Assembly (NCBI GenBank): GCA_009602725.1
Contig: WELB01000082.1
Location: 18,351 to 74,687 of the forward strand
Direction: 5' to 3'
DNA from: Spirogloea muscicola
Taxonomy: Eukaryota > Streptophyta > Zygnematophyceae > Spirogloeales > Spirogloeaceae
Length of the DNA stretch: 56,337 bases
A model generated the notes under the pieces. It was not told the DNA's origin and made no database searches. It worked only from the letters and a program-made list of their open reading frames with translations. The translations under genes were made by a program, and so were the position numbers. Positions 13,801 through 23,570 of this stretch are shown here, piece by piece (the first letter of the stretch is position 1; the number at the start of each line of letters is the position of its first letter).

Positions 13801-15282
13801 AGTCTGCAATCTGCAAGGATAATACAATAATGTGTCTGCCCGAGGGGTTCACGAGGTCACTGCTCTTCTTCAATCACCCGGTCTAGCTGACTACCACTTT
13901 CAACATCACACCTGCGCACTCAAGGAACTATTAACAGGGAATTTAATGGTCGCAGTATTTCACCTCAAGTTGCAGCCTGATGGTCTCCAAGATGCCAGCC
14001 AGGCCATGGACTCTGGCAACAGGAGAAGGCAGCCCTGCTTTGTTGTCCTTGGAGCTACGAGACCGGCTGAACCTTCGCATCAGCTTCTTCTTATCCTCCT
14101 TGGGCCTCTCCTCCTGAGGTACAGGCACAGCAAGCGCCCTGGCGAGGCAGATTGCTTGCCGTCAGCGGCTTGCCGGCTCAGCAGCGGGAGTGTCAGGTGC
14201 AGATCAAGCACCGTCAAGGCATCAATCTCCATTCAGCTGTAAAGCTCGCCATGTTTTGTACCCTGAGGAACCGACAGCAGCCAGCAGGATTTCATAGCCC
14301 GTTTCTCGCAAATCGTCGTTCGACAGCCCTGCCCAGGAGGAGAGACCAGGTTGTGTTCATCAGCTCAGCTTCTGAGGCCCGGATCGCCAGCAAGCGGGAG
14401 CATCTGACAACTGTCGATGCTTGTGTGATGGACAGCTGGACATTGGCCGTGCTGACCTGTCGGCAGTGGTGGGAGAAGGAGCGCGAGGTCACTGGCATCC
14501 GAGAAAGTTCGCCGAGGTCCATCTCTCTCGTCACCTTCTTCGTCTTCGAGATCGTCGTCGTACAAGTCGTCCCCAGATATTCTCGTTGGCGTGGAGAGCG
14601 CCGAGGCCCTTGAGAAGGACTTGAATGACTGCGGCGGAGTCTCATCCACCTCGTTAGGTGGAGGGGCCCTCCTTGGCGGATCGCCCGACAGCTCCGGTGC
14701 AGTGACCAGGAAGAAGACCTCGGACAAGCCTTGGCCGGCCTGCAGCTGCTTGCACCGGTCAGCGTAGGCCCACCTTCTTGCCAGAGTCAGCAGATGATGA
14801 GGGGCTTGGAGGCGCCAGCTGCCTCACCCGGGGGGGCGCGCGCAGGTCTTCATGGTACCGCTTGATAGCCTGCGCGAGGTCCAAGGCAGCTCCTGCAAGG
14901 CCATGCCGGCGTGGAGCGGCTGTCAGCAGCTCAGCCGTGTCCGGTGCGGTACCGGCGAGCTGGTATTCGGCGGAGGTGCCGTCACCACCGTTACAAGGGT
15001 ACAGCATCACGTTTCCGTCTGCGGCAGGAGGGCCTCGCAGAGATCCTCCTTCTGCCACTGTGCCGTGCGCAGGCCGTCGAGGGCGGCGGCGGCAAGGGCC
15101 TCCGGCTCACCCTTCTTGGCGCAGTCGAGGACGTGGTCGACGCTGACCTGGTCCAGGTCCACGTCCTCCAGCGCCACCGCGCCGGGCGGCATCACCACCT
15201 TCTTGAGCACGCTGGCGGAGAGCAGGAAGCTGAGCAGCTCCCGCCGGTCCCGCCGAAACTGCTGCGCCGCCGCGGCATCCAC
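7805..15282 (-). CDS. PATROL1: PATROL1-like protein (DUF810, Munc13/MHD-type tether)
   Basis: Arabidopsis PATROL1 is a cytosolic Munc13-like factor that delivers the plasma-membrane H+-ATPase AHA1. Collinear blocks, N to C: FRRDRRELLSFLLSAS and VMPPGAVALEDVDLDQVSVD (15111-15282); EVFFLVTAPELSGDPPRRAP (about 14700); LSNDDLRETGYEILLA (about 14310); LMRRFSRSRSSKDNKAGLPS (about 14070); MDTLLLPLELLAAVPPTAF (about 13700); GEVCHWADGYHLNILIYQQL (about 13070); WHILGITTVMHDSMWFWVLF (about 12790); SILSPVKEWADKRLL (about 12370); HLAVLATEIQMLAKGD (about 11650); GTLVMRWINNQLSKINEWID (about 10970); VVEVFRIIEEVSSSLNSLK (about 10660); DAPLTRFKKDVAAKVAL (about 10120); MRTVFLDNLYQVSVAQNRM (about 9020); EFFVADGDGLPRGVVEN (about 8230); LLRVLCHRADRNASKFLK before the stop at 7805. 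The start aligns with the plant start (acidic residues then RRDRR). It looks full length, with more than 20 exons; not every exon edge was resolved. Confidence 0.93.
9625..9654. repeat. Perfect short inverted repeat in a PATROL1 intron
   Basis: Two 14-base arms (CTTCTTCAGGTACA and its exact complement) with a 2-base TT loop. It lies between coding blocks near 9300 and 9800, so it is intronic. RNA of either strand would form a tight hairpin. Its role is unknown. Confidence 0.85.
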
Positions 15283-15817
15283 GGCCCTGCACGCGCCGTG
15301 GGTCGCTCCTGGTCAGGCTGCGGCGGGGCGGAGAGCGGAAGCGCAGCAGAGGGGCAGCAGGGCATTCCGGAGCTGCCGGAGGCTGCGGCGGCGGATTGGG
15401 GCCCCGGGCAGAGAAAGAAGCAGCTGTGGCAATGCGAGTCAAGGGCGACGCGAGGCGCCGTGCGGCGCGGAGAGGCGGGGGGAGAGGGGGCGCTCACGGC
15501 GGCGAGGCGGCCATGGCGGGCGGGCGGGGCCCTGGCCGGGGGGCGCGCCCGGCCTCCGCAGCTCGTCCGCCCGGCAGGCCGGGGCTGGGGCATCGGTTCG
15601 CGCCCGCGGCTCTCTCTGACTCTTGGGATTCAGCCTGCATTCGTGCTGTCACTTTTGCCCCCCCTCGTTTCCCGTAGCCCCACATTGTGCACTAGCTTGT
15701 GCCTGAACAGTGTGAGCGCGCGCGCGCATTCGCTCCAATCTTGCTCAAACAGCGCTCCCCAATCTGCCGCCCTTTCATGTCATGCGCACCGCGCGCCCTC
15801 TTCTCGCCCTCTTTAGA

Positions 15818-15876
15818 TGTGCTTGCCGTTGTACCTGGCCATTTGGCCTACATTTCTTTCTAATACACGATCTCTT
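15818..15876 (+). repeat. Retroelement 3'-UTR end, inverted relative to the next copy
   Basis: Begins GTGCTTGCC and continues through TGGCCATTTGGCCTACATTT to TAATACACGA. It is the inverted, slightly diverged counterpart of 15978-16043. The same about 60-base tail follows the stop codon of the retroelement ORF family seen elsewhere in the window. Confidence 0.65.
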
Positions 15877-15977
15877 CTACTCAATGGGCGAGCCTTTCCT
15901 CTCTTCTCCGGAGCCCTCGTCTGCTATTGCGCAGCTCCGTCCTCTGCACTTGCATGGCCATTCCCCGCCCACGGCCC

Positions 15978-16401
15978 CCTCGGAAAATTCCGTGTATTGG
16001 AAACAAATGTAGGCCAAATGGCCAAGTACAAAAGGCAAGCACGTCTAAAGATCTACATAACCTACAGCAGATTGACCCGCTCAATAACCACGGGTCAAAA
16101 CATAAAGGTCACGAATCGATGCATGTATACTAGATGCCAGAAACGGAGCCCTTCTGCCACCAACTAGAGCTCGCCCAGCTTTCTGGTGCAAGGCACTAGC
16201 CTGAGCAGGCTGCAAACAGGCCGAAACTTGTCGTCGCAAGAGCGACAGATATGCAGCTGGCAAGCCCATCTCAGCCGGAAGTGCTGCTGCTTCTCCCGCC
16301 GGAACAGCACAGCGCACCGGCTCCGCTCGAAACCCCATGAACACCTCAGTATTGTACCTGGCTGGTTTCAACAGCCGCTCTTTGATAATGCAGCCGCGCA
16401 T
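15978..16401 (-). mobile_element. 5'-truncated non-LTR retrotransposon fragment (C-terminal ORF end plus 3' UTR)
   Basis: Read on the minus strand it has ALPAEMGLPAAYLSLL, ALHQKAGRALVGGR and ends RDLYVLTRGY followed by TGA at 16081-16083, then about 100 bases of 3' UTR. It is nearly identical to 20879-21056 plus 21219-21350, but lacks the insertion found there, so it represents the empty-site version of that locus. Upstream coding parts (reverse transcriptase) are absent. Confidence 0.75.
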
Positions 16402-16465
16402 TTAAGTGCCCTCCACGCGTGCTGGGCGCCACTCTAAGTCAGGCCAATGGTTTCCGTGGCGGCGC

Positions 16466-16516
16466 TCCGGCTCTTCAGGCTAGCCTGTCGGATTCGCATG
16501 TGCTCACCCGTGGGTA
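16466..16516 (+). repeat. Degenerate retroelement ORF terminus
   Basis: Forward-strand reading gives SDSHVLTRGY followed by Asn instead of a stop. It matches the conserved C-terminal signature of the family; the rest of the copy is too diverged to delimit. Confidence 0.5.
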
Positions 16517-17069
16517 CAACGTCCCACTGATACCTTAGCCACTTGAGTATACGGCATCTTCTCAATTAGCCCCACTTTTGTCTGCCTGAAGAATGTATCT
16601 GGCTTGTGTTGGCACCCTTTCATTTCAAGCGCACCGCGCGCGCCTTCTCTTACAGCGGTCTCACCGCACGCCTTGCCTCTCCTGCTCCGCGTGCGCCCCA
16701 CCTACGCACACGGCCTGCCCTCCTTTTCATCAGGCCTCGCCCTGCTGCCTGGCCATCCTCCGCCCTCCGCCCCCCGCCCCCCCCCCCCCGGGGCACCATT
16801 CGCAGTGCATGCGGGGGGGAAATTACGCCCCATCATCCTCCTGCGCCGCTCCCCGGGCACCGGCGTAACGAGACACCACCCGGAGCACCACTTGCTCCTG
16901 CCACTTCTCCTGGTAACCGAGCAGCTCGGTTAGATTGGGCCTCCATTCTCTTGGCTCAGACCCAGCTGGTAGTCAGCACTGCTGGGTCGGACAGCCCGTC
17001 TGCCCCTTCATGTGCTGCCCGAATAAGCTGAAAGGGCGAGGCCTGCTGAACAAGCGACGTGCCAGGAGC

Positions 17070-20000
17070 TCACACCCGTAACTCCACGCCGTTCTCCACG
17101 CGGCCATACGCGACAAAGCTCAGCGTGAGCAGGATGACAGCCAGGCCACTCGCTCTATAGCTCGTCAAGCGCCCGAGGTCTAGTGGCAGGGTCAAGAGGA
17201 ACGAGAAAGGCACCTGGCAGCCAAGGGGCACAAAGAGTACGTGAATGTGCAGTCCTCAGCAGCAACTGCCATCACGGAAAGCATAGACTGCTAGCGCTAC
17301 ACAGAGGAGATTGGTGGCTAAAACTTGCGCTCCAGGTCAGCCGCAGGCTCAAAAGCTCGAGCTCCCTGTGGGCCACAAGGATAGGTGACGACATCATGTA
17401 AACACCTCACTGCTGTGCTTACCATTAGGTACTGGAAGACAGTAGCACTAGCGGCCTTCTCAAGTTGCAACCCGCGTGCAAAAAGGACCTGCACTTGAAC
17501 CAGCAAAAAAGTGGTGGCTGAGCACCACACACAGATGACAATCACAGATTCGCGCACTGGAGCTTACTGCGTCATTGGACAGGATAACAATGCCTGACTG
17601 GCCCCAAAACATCTGCAAGCTGCTTCACACCTCTCCTTATGGCCCAAATTAGCTGGCATGACATGAGCTGATCTCACACAGCATTCCTACAGTGAAATCG
17701 TGGACTGCGCACCTAAGATCCGGAGTAATGGATGATTGCAGTAATAGATGATTTATGTGAGAAGAGCATGACACTAGACCTGAGCCGCGAAGGCTACGGC
17801 GCCGACCACAAGCATACCCAGAGCTTCAGAGAATGACGGGACCACAACTCTCTGCAGGCACAGCCCAACAATTTGTCAGCCATTGCCCCAATTTCAAAGA
17901 AAGGCAAGTTGCAGAGGCAGAAAGCAGACGTGATCACTCTTTCCACAGCGCCATGCTGATGCAAAGACACGGACTGAAAACTCCTGGAGAGGATGTTGGA
18001 AGTACCTGAAAGAGCAATAGACAGACTAAAGCTGCAGGACACGAGAACACAGCAAAGGCGAAGACGCTCATACTGAGAATCATAAAGCCAGCTCAGGCTC
18101 GTCAGCACACAGCAGCTGCTATCGGAGGCGCACCACTGCAATCAAATGAACAGGCAAGAGGAGCAAACTTCGTTGAGGTCATCAATGCAACACGTGACCC
18201 TCTCAAGAGAGGTGACACAGCTCCTAGCGGCCTCACAGTGGGGGCTCTCCGCTCTTGCCGAGGGTTCGCAAGGTGCAGTTTGTGCCAGCTGCAAGAAGAG
18301 CTGACACAAGTGCCACGGCAGCTGCAACAATGCCTTCCGTCTTGCTTACACCGAGCAGGGCTTCAAGACCCCTTCCTGAAACGATAGTAAAGCTGGACAA
18401 CACCCTCAACCCCTGACTCTTGCATTGGCCGAGTGTTATTGCCGCCAGGCGCTACTGAGATTCATAGTAACTCACAAGCCTGTGGCACAGCTGGATCAAA
18501 TAACAGGTCAAGTGCAGCCCCCGGTTGAAAGCTACCTTGGTCAAGAAAGGGAAGCACACCTCTGAACAGCGGAGCTGGCTGCATCACAAAGATGGTTCCA
18601 AAGAAACACAACACTGCACCTGTGGACAGCACGTGAGCACTCAGTGGACATTGACAATGTTGACTACAGGGATCAGAGTGGGGTAAGCTACATACTACTT
18701 CGCAAGTATGCAATCACTAGGTAGGACCCCCCCTGCCAGTGTCAGGCCTAGCTCACCTGCCATGTCAACCATTCCCCATTTCTCCTGAAGAACTGCTCGT
18801 GCTACTACGGCAGTGAGAAAAGGCGACAGTAGGCTTAGAACAGTGGCATCCTCTCCACTCAGTCCGTGAAGGCTGGAGATGGACGTCAACACCACCTATC
18901 GATCACTTGATACTCAAGTAGGATATCCGAGTGAAGCCCAGTGGACAAGTTTGTAATATCAGCTGTTTGAACGCAGAGTGTGTGCTTTCATGCATACAGT
19001 TTCAAGTGTCACCAGCAGGCATGAAGTGGTGGCCCTCACCCTGCCAGTGAAGCCTCTTAGCCCTACCTGTACAGGAAGGTAGTCATGGACAAGAAGCCAA
19101 GCACAGCTCGGGCAAGTAGGAGAGGTCTTAGACTGGGAGTCCCAAGGAAAGGATGACCCAGCTTTTTAAGGCCAGCTGCCCCCAGAATCGACCCAACAGC
19201 ACATCGCAAAGCCACTGCCTCAAGCGTGGGTATCTCATTGACTGCACGCGCTAGCGAGACAAACTTTTAGTCACTGGTCCATTTCCACAAAACTGCTCTA
19301 TCTATAGAGTGGCCATAAGTGATAGGATAGAGTGGAACACGTGTAGCAAGCAAACAAGACCAGGGATCCAAGGGGCTGCGCAGCACAATCAAGTCTTTGA
19401 CATTGTTCCCAGGCAAAACCCGTTGTACGTACAACGGGTTTTACTGACACAGCACACAAGCAGCAGGTGAGATGCAGCAGTTCAAGCTGCACACCACCTC
19501 GGCAACGCACCTGCCACAAGATTCACTAACACTCCCATGAACGAGTAGCACAGACAGGCGGCTCCGATGCACAAGATACCAGCGTGAGGGGAGCCTTTCC
19601 AGAGCCACCAGAGTGTCTCAGTAGCTCCAGGGCCTTCTGCATGGCTCTCCTTGCGCTTCCTCTCATGCCGCTCCTGCCGTTCCTGGTTCACAGAAGCAGA
19701 CAATGTGCACAGGTCATGGGCTGGCATGGCTAGGTGCTACCGTGGTGCCTCTGGCTTGATTGTAGTGTTTCGAACTCGGACGTGCTCGGTCTTCCCCTCA
19801 ATATGCACCTCTGACCTTGCCTCAGGCTATTTGGGAAGGTGACTTGCCACTTCAATTCTAGGAGCACCCGACTACTGATATGGTCTCAGTCCTCGTCCAA
19901 AGAGGACGGTCAAATGCTGAGCATGCTGTCTGCAATGCAGCACCCAGGGAGGCCGTCAACTCTGCATAGGGGGCTTTGGACAACAGCGATCTTGCCGGCG

Positions 20001-20293
20001 GGGCTTGAAGTCACGACGCAGTCGCACATGCGGTGCACCGCTGACTGCGGTCACCGTGCCAAGTGCCATGGGCACCTCACCTTCACGACAGGAGCGTGGA
20101 GCGGGCGCTTGGCGTGAAGCGGGGTGGGAGTGCCTGCGGGGAGGAGCTCCAGGCGCGTGTCCTCCAGCAGCCCGACCATCTCCTCCCCAGCCTCGCCATC
20201 CAGCTCGGGCTTCGGCTTAAGCATGGCACCGGCGGCATCCGGAGGCGGAGACAGCAGGCTCAGGCCGCCGCCGGAGGCGCCCGGGGTGGTCAT
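17070..20293 (-). CDS. EamA/DMT-superfamily transporter (SLC35G-like), 10 exons, 407 aa
   Basis: Drug/metabolite transporter fold, about ten membrane helices in two EamA repeats; substrate unknown. Exons (minus strand): 20081-20293, 19511-19682, 19067-19241, 18757-18872, 18560-18619, 18237-18375, 18006-18072, 17780-17851, 17423-17488, 17070-17213; the sum, 1224 nt, is one open frame. After a soluble acidic/basic N terminus (about 110 aa) come GILCIGAACLCYSFMGVLVN, NEIPTLEAVALRCAVGSILG, the EamA signature GEDATVLSLLSPFLTAVVAR followed by LQEKWG, then VLCFFGTIFVMQPAP, and a second half with GIVAAAVALVSALLAAGTN, SEALGMLVVGAVAFAAQ and ARGLQLEKAASATVFQYLM. The start at 20293 is the first Met; a Met at codon 24 is possible. 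The gene is flanked on both sides by nearly identical retroelement ends. Confidence 0.85.
19415..19442. repeat. Perfect 28-bp palindrome, no spacer
   Basis: AAAACCCGTTGTAC directly followed by its exact reverse complement. It lies in the intron between transporter exons 2 and 3 (19242-19510). Function unknown. Confidence 0.9.
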
Positions 20294-20470
20294 GGGGGCC
20301 GATGCCGCAGCGGCGGAGGTGGAATCATGGGAGGCGGCGGTGCCCCAGGCGGCAGGGGCACCGGCGCCCGCGGAGGCGCGTCATGGCGGCGCGGGTTGGC
20401 CAGGCGCAGGCCGCAGCAACTGGCGCTGCACTACGGGCCACAAAGAGAAGGCGCGCGGGGCGCATGAAAT

Positions 20471-20570
20471 GAAATGGAGGCCAATTCAAGCCGAGATATT
20501 GTGCAGGCAGAGTCGAGGGCAAACTAAACAGGGCTACATTATTCGGAAACGGAAACCAAGGTGCCTAAGG
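20471..20570. repeat. Dispersed repeat, copy 1
   Basis: About 100 bases that recur, diverged, at 22925-23025. Shared blocks include GGAGGCCA, TTCAAGCC, CAGGCAGA, AGGGCTAC (or AAGGCTAC) and AAGGTGCCT. Probably another piece of the same retroelement family. Confidence 0.5.
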
Positions 20571-20575
20571 TGACA

Positions 20576-20815
20576 TCAGTACCCACAGGTGAGCACAAAC
20601 ACATCCGACAAGCTAACTTGGGGAGCTGGAGCGCCGCCACGAAAGCCGTAGGCCAGACTTAAAGCGCGCCCTGCACGTTGATTAAGCGCAAAGGCGCGCG
20701 GTGCGCGTGACAGGAAAGGGTGCCATGCAACACATCGTTCAGGCAAAAGTGCTCGCCCATTGAGGATAGGGGCTGGGAAAGCCAGCCCAAAAAAGAATGA
20801 ACGAGTACGGCACAA
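20576..20815 (-). mobile_element. Decayed retroelement ORF end
   Basis: An 80-codon minus-strand frame ending SLSDVFVLTCGY and TGA. It contains the recurring stretch FFGLAFPAPILNGRALL. The terminus matches the family signature (S/R)D-x-(Y/F/H/W)-V-L-T-R-G-Y-stop. Confidence 0.55.
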
Positions 20816-20878
20816 GCTAGTGCAAACGTGGGTCTACTTCAAACGAACTGTGCTGAGGTGGCAGCGATCAGGACAGAG

Positions 20879-22107
20879 GAAATTTCGTGTATAAGAAACA
20901 AATGTAAGCCAAATGGCCAAGTACAAAAGGCAATTACATCTAAAGATCTACATAACCTACAGCAGATTGACCCGCTCAATAACCACGGGTCAAAATATAA
21001 AGGTCACTAGTCGATGCATGAATACTAGATGCCAGAAACGGAGCCCTTCTGCCACCTTGCCGTCCAGTATTCGAGCGTCAGCTAGCGACCTCTATGTGCT
21101 GACTCGTGGTTACTGAGCGGGTCAGCTTAGCAGCAGGTGACGTACATTTGTCCAATGTGCTTGCCTTTGTACTTGGCCACACATGGCCTCCCCATCTCTC
21201 AATATACACGCATTTCCTTTCTGCCACCAACTAGAGCTCGCCCAGCTTTCTGGTGCAAGGCACTAGCCTGAGCACGCTGCAAACATGCCGAAACTCGTCG
21301 TAGTAAGAGCGACAGATATGCAGCTGGCAAGCCCATCTCAGCCGGAAACACATCTGCACGTCGAGTGTAGCCTAGATTGGCAATGTTTTGAAGCAGAGTC
21401 AGGAAACGAGGACCCAGACAGCCATAGATGTCGATTGCCGCTGGCAGGAGCTGATCGCATTGGAGGTAATCGGAGTTGTGCCGCAGTTTTCTTTGTTCTG
21501 CACCGCCCACTGCATGCCCAGCGATGTGTATCGATGCTGGGCCCTTATATGCCTCCATAACAACAACGTCGACCAGGGCCCGTGGTCCTCCACCAGGTTG
21601 CACGCCCACAATGTCAAGTGTGCGGCGATGATGACGTCCCTGAGCGTCCGTGGCGATAGGCATGATATTGTTGATTTCCACGACCGCTTGGTAGCCGGCG
21701 TCGCGCATCAAGCCCGCCAGGGCATCGCGAAGGAGGTTGTGAATGCCCACCACTTCTGGTCCAGTGGGGCATCTCAGCATGTGAGTGGCGAGCACAGCAC
21801 CCTCTGCACGGAAGCCGCACTGGCACTCGCGCACCCCAATCAGGCAGTTAGGTGGGAGGCGGAGGAAGAGTTGAAGCGATGTCCGAAAGGCCTCGGAGCT
21901 GATGCTGAAGGCGTTGGCGACGGGGGGAGAGGTGATCCAGTCAGTGGCACCAGGAAAGGCGGAGGGAAGGCGCGCGCGGTGCGCATGAGATGAGAAGGGG
22001 AACCAGCTCTTCCATGGTACGGCAATGGCTGTGAGAGGCCAGCCCAAAAGGTATGTACAGGAGCGCAGTGTGCATGATTTGGAAGGGACGTCAATGTAAG
22101 CCAACAC
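20879..22107 (-). mobile_element. Longest non-LTR retrotransposon copy: restriction-like-endonuclease-type C terminus and 3' UTR
   Basis: A 302-codon minus-strand ORF (21199-22107). Its central part has a zinc-finger-like C-x-C-x10-H-x3-C cluster (ECQCG to THMLRC), then HHRRTLDIVGV and, 13 residues after that Asp, VDVVV. This fits the CCHC plus (K/R)PD-x12-14-D layout of the restriction-like endonuclease of R2/NeSL/Dualen-type LINEs, with Leu replacing the usual Pro. Further on come PAEMGLPAAYLSLL and ALHQKAGRALVGGR. The ORF then runs into an inserted element; beyond the insertion (21056 downwards) the original frame resumes and ends SDLYILTRGY-stop at 20976-20978 with a 3' UTR to about 20879. 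No reverse transcriptase is visible, so the copy is 5'-truncated. The family assignment is inference from motif layout. Confidence 0.65.
21057..21218 (+). mobile_element. Nested 162-bp 5'-truncated retroelement copy with target-site duplication
   Basis: Inserted in opposite orientation into the copy at 20879-22107. It carries the family terminus SDLYVLTRGY-stop (about 21087-21116) and the 3' UTR tail ending TACACGCATTTCC. It is flanked by a direct 10-base repeat TTCTGCCACC (21047-21056 and 21219-21228); the sister locus has this block once, at 16152-16161. There is no poly(A) tail. Confidence 0.75.
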
Positions 22108-22284
22108 TGTTCGCGCAAAACTGGTGCAGAAAGTGGGGCTACATGTAACGAAACGGGAGGCCAGATCAGGCCTGTTTCCTGTTCAGGCCAAAAGCGCGAC
22201 TGGCAAAGAAAGGGGATGCACGAAGCCAAGCCTTAAACTAAGGGTGGGCTGATATAGCAGTGTGAAAGCCGGCGGAAGGGGGCT

Positions 22285-22482
22285 TCAGTAACCACGAGTG
22301 AGCACATGCACATCTGACAGGCCAGATTTGGGAAGCCGGAACACCACCGCTAGTACGGACAATGGGGCTACACAAAGAAAAGCCATGGGTGCGAATATGG
22401 GGAGAGTAATGCAGAAATTATGAATCACATCTTGCAATGTAAGGCAATGGCTGTGAGAGGCGAGCCCAAGAAGTAAGCTCAT
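22285..22482 (-). mobile_element. Decayed retroelement ORF end
   Basis: A 65-codon minus-strand frame ending LSDVHVLTRGY-stop and starting with the recurring LLGLASHSHCLTLQDVIHNF. It is another truncated copy of the same family. Confidence 0.55.
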
Positions 22483-22625
22483 CCAAACGGGCGGAGAGCT
22501 GTAAAACGAAGAAAGAGTTTCCCAGTGCAGGGCGATGATTGTGATTGGCCAGCCCAGAAAACCTTAAAACAAAGTTTGTAGGGGCCAGAAAACCTGAAGC
22601 AGCGACTCATGTGGCCACTTGGTGC

Positions 22626-22916
22626 TCAATGTCCCCTGTTGAGCAGCCATAGGTCAGAGACACTAGTGTCCGGGTAGATGGTCCCCCTTTCTGTAAGAGA
22701 CGCTGCAGCCAAAGCGCGACCGGCACTCAGATGCCATGTGTGTGCCGTTGACTGCTGCAGCAATACTGACAGGCGCATGCGATACACCTGGGCGTGAGAG
22801 CCTGCCGCGTTGGGTTCGGCCTGCTCCCCGGTGGTAACGTCGGGACACAGCGCTGCGTGCGTTAGCGGGTGAGAAGCCAGCCCGAGAAAAGTTAACAAGG
22901 TCCGAAGGGAGCGCAT
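22626..22916 (-). mobile_element. Decayed retroelement ORF end
   Basis: Minus-strand frame ending TSVSDLWLLNRGH-stop, a diverged form of the family terminus. The upstream part has no clear similarity. Confidence 0.4.
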
Positions 22917-22924
22917 GGAAGAAA

Positions 22925-23025
22925 GTGGAGGCCAGATTCAAGCCAGTACATCGTTCAGGCAGAATCTAGTGCAGGGTAAAGAAGGCTACAAGAAACGGAG
23001 CACTATGCTAAGGTGCCTGAACAGG
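22925..23025. repeat. Dispersed repeat, copy 2
   Basis: Diverged copy of 20471-20570. It is followed at about 23041-23075 by the GGCTGTGAGAGGCCAGCCCA block, which also occurs near 39950 and, inverted, near 23385 and 39385. Confidence 0.5.
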
Positions 23026-23149
23026 AACAGCGCTTCCAAATTGACTGGTGGCTGTGAGAGGCCAGCCCAAACAGAATGGACAAGGTCTGAAGGGGCCGGA
23101 TGGCACAAGAAGCAAAATTCTAAATGCTAAGACGGCAGCAAGGGGCTCT

Positions 23150-23260
23150 CAGTAACCTCGAGTCAGTAAGTGTCAGTCAGAGTAACTAGCAGGCGGATAG
23201 TCGCCTAAGCAACCGGGTGCCATTAGTACCCACGGGTGAGCACGGGTGAAGGTGGCCAAA
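23150..23260 (-). repeat. Two further retroelement termini
   Basis: On the minus strand the short frames end LLTRGY-stop (about 23152-23170) and VLTRGY-stop (about 23227-23245). Only about 30 bases of each can be recognised. Confidence 0.45.
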
Positions 23261-23504
23261 AAGATGGACAAGGTCAGCTGAGAAGGAGGCCGCCACCTGG
23301 CGGGCGCCGAGGAGGCTGGGAAAAGACGGCTGGGGAGGCCAACAAGGGCCTTCCTTCGCACTCCGGCTTCTTCAGACCTTGTCCATTCCTTTGGGCTGGC
23401 CTTTCCCAGCCACCAGTCAATTTGGCCGCGCTTTCTCAACAAGGGGCCAGGCGGTGGTGGCCGTGTGGGCCGGCGCCCCCCGGCCCGGTCTGAACACAAA
23501 AGAA

Positions 23505-23570
23505 AAGGGGAATATCGTGTATTTGAAACAATTGAAGGCCATTATGGCCTAGTACAAAGGCAAGTACAGA
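23505..23570 (-). repeat. Retroelement 3'-UTR tail
   Basis: Minus-strand reading gives CTTGCCTTTGTACTAGGCCA and ends at AATACACGATATTCC. It is the same tail as at 15978-16043, 20879-20945 and 21155-21215. It lies within 250 bases of the next gene's start codon. Confidence 0.6.

Larger units (their letters stand above)
15283..17069. other. Spacer between PATROL1 and transporter genes
   Basis: The first 500 bases are very GC-rich and form the upstream/5' UTR region of PATROL1. Long open frames here on the other strand, up to 301 codons, are low-complexity Arg/Ala/Gly products of GC richness and cross PATROL1 exon 1. From about 15818 the spacer holds retroelement 3' ends (listed separately), and around 16740-16800 a C-rich stretch with a run of 13 C. 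Confidence 0.6.

Noticed and set aside
14911-15816. 301-codon forward ORF (and a 255-codon overlapping one)
   Set aside because: Arg/Ala/Gly-rich, lies opposite PATROL1 exon 1 and its GC-rich upstream region, and resembles no family; long stop-free frames are expected at this GC content.
16606-17031. 141-codon Pro/Ala-rich forward ORF
   Set aside because: Low complexity with a C homopolymer, no homology, in retroelement debris beside the transporter 3' end.
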